Positions 1-7,042 of a DNA stretch of 18,583 nt are shown here, in pieces. The stretch is taken from the NCBI GenBank assembly GCA_902782705.1, contig CACZOL010000060.1:1-18583 (forward strand), in the 5' to 3' direction. Below the pieces are notes generated by a model. That model saw nothing but the letters and a program-made list of their open reading frames with translations. It was not told the DNA's origin and did no database searches. Source of the stretch: an uncultured Selenomonadaceae bacterium. Its GTDB lineage: Bacteria; Bacillota; Negativicutes; Selenomonadales; Selenomonadaceae. The first letter of the stretch is position 1; each line of letters begins with the position of its first letter. The position numbers and the translations under genes are program-made.

Positions 1-594
1 GGCGTCGGCTAGAGGCCAGTGTACCCCGTCTATGGAAACGCCTCGGCATTCGGGTGTGAGTGGAAGAAGAGAAATGCTTTTGGGCGTGGATAATGTTTCG
101 AGGACAATCCCGTCGTCTTCGCGAAGCACAAACAGGAATTCATGATCGTCGGCGAGGCAGCCGCGGAGACCGGCGCCGACAAAAGAATAAAGCAGGCTGA
201 ACGCATGATCGAAGCGTTTGCCGAATCCGCCGGTGAGGATCACGAACGGGCTCCGATTCTTGGCGACCATCGCCAAGGCGAGCTGCGTGTCCGTTTTATC
301 TTTTTCCGGAGGAAAACGTTTGCACGCGACATTGGAATCTTCTATCCATGACAACGTGTCGCGCTTTGTGCTGTCGCCGTCGCCGATAAAAAGCTCGGGG
401 ACAAGTCCCGCGGTGCGGCAGGCGTCGGCGCCGCTGTCGATGGCGTAGAGCCTGCGGTTCACAGAAGCCGCTTTGAGCCAAGCCGATGAAGGCGCTCTCC
501 CGCCGGCGACGAGCAAATATTCCCCGGAAAAATCATTTTGTGTAAGATCTATCTTAATATTAGGAAGGGAAATGACATAAGGATATCGAATCAT
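1..594 (-). CDS. thiN: Thiamine pyrophosphokinase, 3' end outside window
   Basis: This gene reads leftward and stays open to the window edge, giving 198 residues without a stop. The family transfers pyrophosphate from ATP to thiamine, making the cofactor thiamine diphosphate in the cytoplasm. Visible signatures are AIDSGAD (about residues 51-57), the acidic metal/ATP motif GDGDS (71-75), the KDKTDTQLAL stretch (98-107) and GGFGKRFDH (122-130). Near the visible end comes the substrate-domain pattern GVSIDGVHWPL (185-195). The family is usually about 210-220 residues, so perhaps 15-20 residues are missing. The start is ATG at 594, preceded by a good AGGAG ribosome binding site at 604-608. The gene is divergent from the 119-aa gene at 663. 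The family call is firm; nothing in view suggests another substrate. Confidence 0.9.
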   Translation of the reverse strand, partial: MIRYPYVISLPNIKIDLTQNDFSGEYLLVAGGRAPSSAWLKAASVNRRLYAIDSGADACRTAGLVPELFIGDGDSTKRDTLSWIEDSNVACKRFPPEKDKTDTQLALAMVAKNRSPFVILTGGFGKRFDHAFSLLYSFVGAGLRGCLADDHEFLFVLREDDGIVLETLSTPKSISLLPLTPECRGVSIDGVHWPLADA

Positions 595-616
595 TATATC
601 CAGCTCCTTTTTACTG

Positions 617-645
617 ATTGTAGCATATCTATGAAAATTCGTCAG
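617..645 (-). promoter_or_regulatory. Probable promoter for thiN
   Basis: Read on the minus strand, a -10 box TACAAT (617-622) is preceded by TGC, making an extended -10. A weak -35 box CTGACG (640-645) lies 17 bp upstream. Transcription would begin near 610, leaving a leader of only about 16 nt that is almost entirely the ribosome binding site. The box sequences are seen directly; activity is inferred. No equally clear promoter for the rightward gene at 663 was found in this divergent gap. Confidence 0.55.
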
Positions 646-662
646 CCGGGGAGGTATATCCG

Positions 663-1022
663 ATGAAAAAAGATCCGTATCGATATCGCGAATTGATTTC
701 CGAGCTGAACGATTTGGTATCGACGGGCGATCTTTTGCCCGACGACAACATTCAGATTTTGAGAACTGCATCGGCGTATCAGGGCGGTTACCGTCCGATC
801 ATCGAATGGTATTACGACCGGGAAGATATGGCGGATATTGCGGATGAGCTGTTAGAAACCTTGGAGGATTTGGACGGGCGGGCGACATTTCGCCATGCGG
901 ATCCGGAAGAAATTGCCGATATGCTCCAATATGTGGTGGACAGCCCGGAACTTGCGACGATGAAAGTGTCGGACGTATTGCGTGAGCTTTGGGAGCATGG
1001 TACGGGAAATCGGAATCATTGA
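663..1022 (+). CDS. Uncharacterised 119-aa acidic protein
   Basis: I do not recognise this family. The protein is small, acidic and probably cytoplasmic: it has no signal peptide, membrane segment or cysteine pair. It looks mostly helical, with an N-terminal RYRELISELNDLV stretch and a C-terminal half rich in Asp, Glu and Leu. An aromatic cluster, IIEWYYDRED, sits near the middle. ATG at 663 is preceded by GGGGAGG (about 648-654), a convincing ribosome binding site. Codon use resembles the neighbouring core genes, so it is probably a real, vertically inherited gene. It is divergent from thiN and followed, after a 136-bp gap containing the ppaC promoter, by ppaC. No terminator is visible after it. 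Function cannot be assigned. Confidence 0.75.
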   Translation: MKKDPYRYRELISELNDLVSTGDLLPDDNIQILRTASAYQGGYRPIIEWYYDREDMADIADELLETLEDLDGRATFRHADPEEIADMLQYVVDSPELATMKVSDVLRELWEHGTGNRNH

Positions 1023-1045
1023 TTGGGTGAAATCGGAAAAGAAAG

Positions 1046-1073
1046 TTGATACTTCCCAAAGTTATGCTATAAT
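1046..1073 (+). promoter_or_regulatory. Strong promoter for ppaC
   Basis: A -35 box TTGATA (1046-1051) and a perfect -10 box TATAAT (1068-1073) are separated by 16 bp, and TGC precedes the -10 (extended -10). The predicted start of transcription is near 1080, giving a leader of about 79 nt that contains the inverted repeat at 1089-1122. Confidence 0.8.
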
Positions 1074-1088
1074 TGAAAAGACGCATTG

Positions 1089-1122
1089 ATACAACGCTTT
1101 GAAAATCGTCCAAGCGTTGTAT
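1089..1122 (+). repeat. Perfect 11-bp inverted repeat in ppaC leader
   Basis: The arms ATACAACGCTT (1089-1099) and AAGCGTTGTAT (1112-1122) are exact reverse complements around a 12-nt centre. In RNA this would be a stable hairpin about 9 nt from the predicted 5' end. It is not followed by a real U run, so it does not read as an intrinsic terminator. It could protect the 5' end of the mRNA or be a two-half-site operator. Which of these applies cannot be told from the sequence. Confidence 0.7.
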
Positions 1123-1158
1123 TTGTATACTTAATTGAAATATAAAGGGGATAGCATA

Positions 1159-2805
1159 ATGCAAAATGCAAAACCTGTATATGTCATCGGACACCGCAAT
1201 CCGGATACGGATTCCATTTGTTCCGCCATCGCTTACGCTGCGCTGAAGCAGGCAGGCGGGGAAAATGCGATTGCGGCGCGCGCCGGACAAGTCAATGCGG
1301 AAACGCAGTACGCGCTCGACTATTTCAAAGCGGAAGCGCCGATGCTGCTCTCGGATTTGTATCCGCGCGTCAAGGACATCATGCTGGAGTGTCATACCGT
1401 CGTCAAGGAAACGGACAGCCTCCGTTATCTTGGCAGCGTCCTGCAGAAGAACAATCTGCGTTCCGTTCCGGTCACGGACGACGACGGGCGCATGGTCGGT
1501 ATCGTTACCGTGAGCGATTTGGCGCAGCGCTATTTTGAGGAGTTGAATATGCAGGACCTTGGGGAAGCTGCGGTTTCCCTGAAGGCGATTGTCGATATTA
1601 TCGACGGCGAGGTCATCGTCGAGAGCGATGAAAATACGAAAGTCAAAGGGAAAGTACACATCGCCGCAGGAAGCAAGACAACCATCAAAAAATGGGTGTC
1701 GGAAGGCGACGTCGTTCTCGTTGGGGAAGGGCAGTACGCTTCCATGCAGGAATGCCTGCTCCACAATATTGCTTGTCTGATTGTCACGAACGAAGGCAAT
1801 ATCCCGGAAATCGTCAAGCAGGACGCGCGCCGTACCCATTCGATGATCGTTCGCACGCCGCTCGATACTTTCACGGCGGCGCGCCTGATCAACCAGAGCA
1901 TTCCCGTCGGTCATATCATGCAGAAAAAATTGACCGCGTTCCAGTCCCATCAACTTTTAAGCGATATCCGGGGCACCATCGAGGCGTCGAAATTCCGCAA
2001 CTATCCGGTTGTCGACAATGAGCGGCTCGTCGGCATCGTCAGCCGTGACAATCTGATGCTTCCAGAGCCGGAGCGCGTGATCCTTGTCGATCACAACGAG
2101 CGCGGACAAGCCGTCGAGGGGATCGAGGACGCCAAGATCCTTGAGATTGTCGACCATCATCGTCTGGGCGGCATGCAGACCGGAGAGCCGATCTATATTC
2201 GGGAAGAGCCTGTCGGCTGCACCGCTACGATTATTGCCAATATGTACTGGCAGAAAAATGTCGAGATTTCACCGCAGATTGCGGGACTCCTGCTTTCCGC
2301 GATTATTTCCGATACGGTCTTGTTTAAATCCCCGACCTGCACCGGCTACGATAAGATTACCTCCGAGCGGCTGGCAAAACTTGCCGACGTTCAGATTGAA
2401 GAGTACGGCATGGCGCTTCTCAAGGCGGGCGCGGGCATAGGCGATATGACGCCGGCAGACATTGCGAAAAATGATATGAAGGAATTCCAGATCGGCGATT
2501 ATCACATTTTGGTGAGCCAGCTTTCCGTGATGGACGTGGATGAGGTCATGGAAATGAAGGCGGAGCTGCTGGAAAGCATGAATGTTTTGTGCACGACGGA
2601 GCATTTCGATATGTGCCTTTTGATGGTGACCGACATATTGAAAGAGAGCACGGAGCTCCTTTACGTCGGTTCTCCCAAGACTCTGATCGGAGAAGCCTTC
2701 ATGAAAGACGCGTCGGGCGATTCGATTTATCTTCCGGGCGTCATGTCCCGCAAAAAGCAAATCATACCGCCTCTGACGGACGCGGTACAGCGTATGCCTA
2801 AATAA
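1159..2805 (+). CDS. ppaC: Manganese-dependent inorganic pyrophosphatase with CBS and DRTGG domains
   Basis: This is a 548-residue family II (DHH superfamily) soluble pyrophosphatase, which hydrolyses the diphosphate released by biosynthesis. The N-terminal DHH domain shows the metal ligands in GHRNPDTDS (H12, D16, D18); the motifs DHN (311-313) and DHH (332-334) follow much later. Between them sits the regulatory insertion: a first CBS domain (about 65-130), a DRTGG domain (about 135-245) and a second CBS domain (about 250-305). The C-terminal DHHA2 domain ends in the substrate-binding SRKKQ motif. In this subfamily the CBS pair binds adenine nucleotides and the DRTGG domain binds diadenosine polyphosphates (established knowledge). 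An upstream in-frame TTG at 1135 exists, but ATG at 1159 has AAAGGGG at the right distance and begins just before the conserved domain. It has its own promoter and terminator, so it is probably transcribed alone. Confidence 0.95.
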   Translation: MQNAKPVYVIGHRNPDTDSICSAIAYAALKQAGGENAIAARAGQVNAETQYALDYFKAEAPMLLSDLYPRVKDIMLECHTVVKETDSLRYLGSVLQKNNLRSVPVTDDDGRMVGIVTVSDLAQRYFEELNMQDLGEAAVSLKAIVDIIDGEVIVESDENTKVKGKVHIAAGSKTTIKKWVSEGDVVLVGEGQYASMQECLLHNIACLIVTNEGNIPEIVKQDARRTHSMIVRTPLDTFTAARLINQSIPVGHIMQKKLTAFQSHQLLSDIRGTIEASKFRNYPVVDNERLVGIVSRDNLMLPEPERVILVDHNERGQAVEGIEDAKILEIVDHHRLGGMQTGEPIYIREEPVGCTATIIANMYWQKNVEISPQIAGLLLSAIISDTVLFKSPTCTGYDKITSERLAKLADVQIEEYGMALLKAGAGIGDMTPADIAKNDMKEFQIGDYHILVSQLSVMDVDEVMEMKAELLESMNVLCTTEHFDMCLLMVTDILKESTELLYVGSPKTLIGEAFMKDASGDSIYLPGVMSRKKQIIPPLTDAVQRMPK

Positions 2806-2814
2806 ACTTCTGCG

Positions 2815-2850
2815 AAGGCTGCCTTTCCATTGTGCGGGAGGCAGCTTTTT
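2815..2850 (+). terminator. Intrinsic terminator after ppaC
   Basis: The arms GCTGCCT (2818-2824) and AGGCAGC (2839-2845) pair perfectly. The stem can be extended by A-T and G-T pairs at its base, and it is followed by five T residues (2846-2850). It sits 10 bp after the ppaC stop and directly before the pcrA ribosome binding site. Transcription of pcrA must therefore come from read-through or from an unseen promoter. Confidence 0.85.
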
Positions 2851-2858
2851 CCATAAAT

Positions 2859-2864
2859 GAGGAG
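2859..2864 (+). promoter_or_regulatory. Ribosome binding site deciding the TTG start of pcrA
   Basis: GAGGAG lies 8 nt before the TTG at 2873 but only 2 nt before the alternative in-frame TTG at 2867. This spacing favours 2873 as the initiation codon. Confidence 0.65.
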
Positions 2865-2872
2865 AATTGAGA

Positions 2873-5200
2873 TTGGACAATATATTGGACGCATTGAATC
2901 CGATGCAGCGAAAGGCAGTCGAGCACTTGGCGGGGCCGCTCCTCATCATGGCGGGGGCCGGCTCGGGAAAGACGAAAGTGTTGACTTGCCGCGTCGCGAA
3001 TCTTTTGGCGCACGGCGTCGCTCCGTACAGGATTCTCGCAATCACGTTTACAAACAAAGCGGCGGCGGAGATGCGGGAGCGCGTGGATCGTCTTGTCGGC
3101 AGCGCCGCCAAAGACGTATGGCTCAGCACATTCCATTCCTTCTGCGCGCGGCTGCTTAGATATGAGATTGACGCGCTGGACGGGTACGGAAAGAATTTCG
3201 TCATTTACGACGCGTCGGACTCGAAAACCGTGGTAAAGGACTGCCTGAAAGAAATGAATCTTGATGAAAAGCAGTATCCGCCCGGTCAAGTACAGGCGGC
3301 GATTTCCGACGCGAAAAACCAGATGATGGGGCCGGACGCGCTGGCGCAGGCGGCGGAAAATTTTCATCGCCAGAAGATTGCTGAGGTTTACGCGGCGTAT
3401 CAGCGCGTACTCAGAAAGAACAACGCGCTGGATTTCGACGACCTCTTGATGCTCGCCGTGCGGCTTTTACAAACGTCGGAAGAAGTGCGGGAAAAATACC
3501 AGCAGCGGTTTCAATATATTCTCGTGGACGAGTATCAGGACACGAACGGCGCCCAATATCAGCTTACGAAGCTCTTGGCGGCCCGGCACCGAAATCTTTG
3601 CGTCGTTGGCGACGCGGACCAGTCGATTTACGGCTGGCGCGGTGCGGATATCAGCAATATCTTGGATTTTGAGAAGGACTATCCGGAAGCGGCGGTCATA
3701 CGGCTGGAGCAGAATTACCGCTCGACGAAGACGATTTTGACGGCGGCGAACGCCGTCATTGCAAATAATCAAAAACGGAAGCCGAAAAATCTTTGGACGG
3801 AAAACGCCACGGGCGCGCCGATTACAACGTATTGCGCGCAGGACGAGCGGGACGAAGCGGCTTTTATCGCGCAGGAAATACTTCGACAGCAAGAATCGAC
3901 GGGTATTTCTTACGGTGATGTGGCGGTATTGTATCGTACGAACGTCCAATCGCGCGCCATTGAAGAAGGGTTCATGCGGATGGGCGTCCCTTATACGATG
4001 GTCGGCGGGCTGAAATTTTACGATCGCCGCGAGATCCGCGACCTTATCGCGTATTTGCACGTCCTGTTCAATCCGCTGGATACGCTGAGCCTGCTTCGGA
4101 TCATCAACGTGCCGAAACGCGGCCTTGGAGCGACGAGCATTTCCCGTTTGAACGAATACGCCGTTGCCCATGATATGAGCCTTTTTGATGTGATTTCCAG
4201 TCCCGAAGCGTTGGCGGAGATTCCCGGGGTTACGGCGCGGACAAAAGCGCCGCTCTCCGCCTTTGCGATGATGATGTTCGACCTGCTGGGCGAGATGGAT
4301 GCGACGCCGATTTCCGAATTCGTGGAGCGCGTCTTGGACGCGACGGGGTATATTCAGGCGTTGGAAGCGGAGGACAAGCCGGAAAACAAGTCGCGCATCG
4401 AAAACTTGCAGGAGTTTATCGGCGTCGCGAAGGATTTCGAGGCGACGGCTGAAACGCCGACGTTAGAGGAATTCTTGAATCATATCGCGTTGATTTCCGA
4501 CATTGACGACGCCGACCTTGCCGATGAGCGCGTCACGCTGATGACGCTGCATTCGGCCAAAGGATTGGAGTTTCCGTTTGTCTTTATGACGGGCATGGAA
4601 GAAGGGATTTTCCCGCATACGCGAACGCTGATGGACGACGCGGAACTGGAAGAAGAACGGCGCGCCTGTTATGTCGGCATTACGCGGGCGAAGCAAAAAC
4701 TATATATGACTTACGCGCAGCATCGTATGATTTACGGTAATATAACTTCGTTTCCGCCTTCCCGTTTCTTGTCGGAGATTCCGACGGAATGCGTTGAGGA
4801 CGCGATGGGAAACGGCGGATTTTTCACACGTCCTGTGCGCGACGATTTCTTTACGCGCAGGAATCCTTCGCCGGTTCATTCCCGAAAACCAAGACTCTCG
4901 GACGCAAAGTCCGCTTACGAGATCTTGCAGGAAATGAATCAAGAATCGGCGTCTTTCTCTGCGGGACCGGCGAAAAAGCCGGTAAGCGCGAAAGGTTCTT
5001 CGTCCGCCTCGGGGAATGTGATCCGTCCCGATATGAGTATCCGGTGGCGGCCGGGCGACAAAGCGCGTCATGGGAAATGGGGCGTCGGGACGGTCGTTTC
5101 CGTGGAAGGCAGCGGAGAAGAAACGCTCCTCAAGATTGCGTTTCCCGATCAAGGCGTTAAGGGGCTCATGCAGAAATATGCGCCCATCTGCCGCGCGTAG
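2873..5200 (+). CDS. pcrA: ATP-dependent DNA helicase PcrA (UvrD/Rep family)
   Basis: This 775-residue superfamily 1A 3'-5' helicase acts in nucleotide-excision repair, replication restart and clearing of proteins from DNA. Motifs appear in order: Q-like motif LNPMQRKAV near the N terminus; Walker A GAGSGKT (28-34); Walker B VDEYQDT (about 217-223); VGDADQSIYGWRGAD (about 243-257); QNYRS; TLHSAKGLEFPFVF (from about 558); and YVGITRAKQ (about 600). The last 50 residues carry the small Tudor-like domain (RHGKWGVGTV...IAFPDQGVK) known in PcrA to contact RNA polymerase. The length matches the family. The likely start is the rare codon TTG at 2873. In Bacillus pcrA is followed by ligA; here gatC comes next. 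The assignment is firm; pcrA is preferred over uvrD because of the C-terminal domain and the Firmicute context. Confidence 0.95.
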   Translation: MDNILDALNPMQRKAVEHLAGPLLIMAGAGSGKTKVLTCRVANLLAHGVAPYRILAITFTNKAAAEMRERVDRLVGSAAKDVWLSTFHSFCARLLRYEIDALDGYGKNFVIYDASDSKTVVKDCLKEMNLDEKQYPPGQVQAAISDAKNQMMGPDALAQAAENFHRQKIAEVYAAYQRVLRKNNALDFDDLLMLAVRLLQTSEEVREKYQQRFQYILVDEYQDTNGAQYQLTKLLAARHRNLCVVGDADQSIYGWRGADISNILDFEKDYPEAAVIRLEQNYRSTKTILTAANAVIANNQKRKPKNLWTENATGAPITTYCAQDERDEAAFIAQEILRQQESTGISYGDVAVLYRTNVQSRAIEEGFMRMGVPYTMVGGLKFYDRREIRDLIAYLHVLFNPLDTLSLLRIINVPKRGLGATSISRLNEYAVAHDMSLFDVISSPEALAEIPGVTARTKAPLSAFAMMMFDLLGEMDATPISEFVERVLDATGYIQALEAEDKPENKSRIENLQEFIGVAKDFEATAETPTLEEFLNHIALISDIDDADLADERVTLMTLHSAKGLEFPFVFMTGMEEGIFPHTRTLMDDAELEEERRACYVGITRAKQKLYMTYAQHRMIYGNITSFPPSRFLSEIPTECVEDAMGNGGFFTRPVRDDFFTRRNPSPVHSRKPRLSDAKSAYEILQEMNQESASFSAGPAKKPVSAKGSSSASGNVIRPDMSIRWRPGDKARHGKWGVGTVVSVEGSGEETLLKIAFPDQGVKGLMQKYAPICRA

Positions 5201-5229
5201 TTAACATTTGCGCGCAAATATGCTACAAT
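5201..5229 (+). promoter_or_regulatory. Promoter for gatCAB
   Basis: TTAACA (5201-5206) and TACAAT (5224-5229) are separated by 17 bp, with TGC just before the -10. The -35 box begins right after the pcrA stop codon. A 14-bp palindrome fills most of the spacer. Confidence 0.75.
5206..5219. repeat. 14-bp perfect palindrome in the gatC promoter spacer
   Basis: ATTTGCGCGCAAAT is its own reverse complement and lies between the -35 and -10 boxes, where a bound dimeric regulator would block RNA polymerase. The sequence and position are seen directly; an operator role is inference, and no regulator is known to me for this motif. Confidence 0.5.
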
Positions 5230-5260
5230 AAACAATATTTTGTTGAGGCGGTGAATTTTG

Positions 5261-5554
5261 ATGGCGAAGGTCACAGAAAAAGATTTGGATATGGTCGCGC
5301 TCCTCTCCCGATTAGAGATTCCGGAAACGGATAAAGCAAGATCGCTGGAGCAGCTTGACGCGTTTTTGCAGTACGTCGACAATCTCTCGGCGATTCCGAC
5401 GGACGACGTGGAGCCGCTGGCGCACGTCCTTCCGATCCACAACGTGTTCCGCGAAGACGTAGTGCGTCCGTCGCTGGACCGCGATCTGGCGCTTTCCAAT
5501 GCTCCTCTGCAGGAAGACGGGTATTTCAAGGTGCCGAAGATTTTGGAAGATTGA
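5261..5554 (+). CDS. gatC: Asp/Glu-tRNA(Asn/Gln) amidotransferase subunit C
   Basis: GatC is the small subunit (97 residues) of the GatCAB amidotransferase and wraps around the A-B interface to stabilise it. The enzyme converts Glu-tRNA(Gln) to Gln-tRNA(Gln), and often Asp-tRNA(Asn) to Asn-tRNA(Asn), in bacteria lacking the direct synthetases. Family features seen are VALLSRLEI near the N terminus, the LEQLDAFLQYVDNLSAIPTDD helix-loop, and EPLAHV followed by NVFREDVV. The product ends with a typical GYFKVPKILE tail. An in-frame TTG lies directly before the ATG at 5261. The ATG is preferred because of its spacing from the GAGGCGG binding site. gatA follows after 18 bp. Confidence 0.95.
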   Translation: MAKVTEKDLDMVALLSRLEIPETDKARSLEQLDAFLQYVDNLSAIPTDDVEPLAHVLPIHNVFREDVVRPSLDRDLALSNAPLQEDGYFKVPKILED

Positions 5555-5572
5555 CGCAGGGGAGGATATACT

Positions 5573-7042
5573 GTGAAATTATACGCAAAACCCGCGCATG
5601 AGCTGCACGAAATGCTCCTGAAAAAAGAAATATCTTCGACGGAGCTCACGAAAGACGTTCTTGCGCGCATGGACGAAACGGAAGACAAAGTACGCGCCTA
5701 TATCACAGAGACGCGCGAAACGGCTCTTCAGGCGGCAGCCGCAACGGATGAGAAGCTTGCGCGCGGGGAAACAATCGCATACTTTGAAGGAATTCCCGGT
5801 GCGATCAAGGATAATATTTGCACGAAGGGCGTAAAGACGACCTGCGCCTCGAAAATGCTGGAAAATTTTGTTCCGCCTTATGACGCGACGGTGGTGGAGC
5901 ATTTGGCGGCAGAACGTCCGGTCATTCTCGGCAAGCTCAATATGGACGAATTTGCGATGGGCGGTTCGACGGAAAACTCCGCTTTCCATGAAACGCGGAA
6001 TCCGTGGAACACCGATTGTGTGCCGGGCGGAAGCTCCGGCGGCAGCGCTGCGGCAGTCGCGGCAGGAAGCGCAATCTGGGCGCTGGGCTCGGACACGGGC
6101 GGTTCGATTCGTCAACCGGCTTCTTTTTGCGGCGTCGTCGGGATGAAGCCGACATATGGCCGCGTTTCCCGCTATGGCCTCGTGGCGTTTGCGTCCTCGC
6201 TGGATCAGATCGGACCCGTGACGCGCGACGTGACGGATGCTGCGCATCTTTTGCAGGTAATCGCCGGACACGACGAATACGATTCCACCTCCAGCGCTTC
6301 TGAAGTGCCGGATTTTGCGGGCGCGCTTCGTGAAGACGTCAAAGGGCTCAAGATCGGCGTGCCGAAAGAATTTTTTGTCAAGGGCATGGACGCGGAGGTT
6401 GAGGCGTCCGTTCGCGGCGCCATTAAAAAATTTGAGGAACTCGGCGCGGACGTGCAGGAAATTTCGCTTCCGCATACGGAATATGCGATTTCCGTCTACT
6501 ATCTGATTGCTCCGGCGGAAGCCGCGACGAATCTCGAGCGTTATGACGGCGTGAGCTACGGCGCGCGCGTCGACGGCGCAGACGTCGTCGAGATGATGAC
6601 GAAAACGCGCAGCGAGAAATTCGGCGAGGAAGTCAAACGCCGCATTTTGATCGGAAACTACGCGCTGTCTGCCGGATACTACGACGCGTATTATCTGAAA
6701 GCGCTGAAAGTGCGTCGATTGATCAAGGAAGATTACGACAAGGCGTTTCAGTCGGTGGACGTGATCGTCGCGCCTACCGCGCCGACGCCCGCCTATAAAA
6801 TCGGAGCGATGACGAACGACCCGCTGAAAATGTACTTGCAGGACGTCTATACCGTTCCTTTGAATCTCGCGGGGCTTCCCGGTATTTCCCTGCCTTGTGG
6901 CTACAGCGGGTCGAAAATGCCGATCGGGCTCCAGATCATCGGAAAGCCGCTGGATGAGGCAACGGTTTTGCGCGCGGCCTATACGTATGAGCAGAGTCAG
7001 ACGTTCTGTCGCGAAATGGCAGATTTGGGGGTGAAAGCATGA
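5573..7042 (+). CDS. gatA: Asp/Glu-tRNA(Asn/Gln) amidotransferase subunit A
   Basis: GatA is the 489-residue glutaminase subunit that releases ammonia from glutamine and channels it to GatB. It belongs to the amidase-signature family. The Ser-cisSer-Lys triad is complete: K79 in GAIKDN, S154 in GGSSGGS and S178 in DTGGSIRQP, and these are the same positions I recall for the Staphylococcus enzyme. FCGVVGMKPTYGRVSRYGL follows the nucleophile region as expected. The start is GTG at 5573, with GGGGAGG at ideal distance. The last four bases overlap the gatB start (ATGA), indicating translational coupling, which suits a strict 1:1:1 complex. Confidence 0.97.
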   Translation: MKLYAKPAHELHEMLLKKEISSTELTKDVLARMDETEDKVRAYITETRETALQAAAATDEKLARGETIAYFEGIPGAIKDNICTKGVKTTCASKMLENFVPPYDATVVEHLAAERPVILGKLNMDEFAMGGSTENSAFHETRNPWNTDCVPGGSSGGSAAAVAAGSAIWALGSDTGGSIRQPASFCGVVGMKPTYGRVSRYGLVAFASSLDQIGPVTRDVTDAAHLLQVIAGHDEYDSTSSASEVPDFAGALREDVKGLKIGVPKEFFVKGMDAEVEASVRGAIKKFEELGADVQEISLPHTEYAISVYYLIAPAEAATNLERYDGVSYGARVDGADVVEMMTKTRSEKFGEEVKRRILIGNYALSAGYYDAYYLKALKVRRLIKEDYDKAFQSVDVIVAPTAPTPAYKIGAMTNDPLKMYLQDVYTVPLNLAGLPGISLPCGYSGSKMPIGLQIIGKPLDEATVLRAAYTYEQSQTFCREMADLGVKA

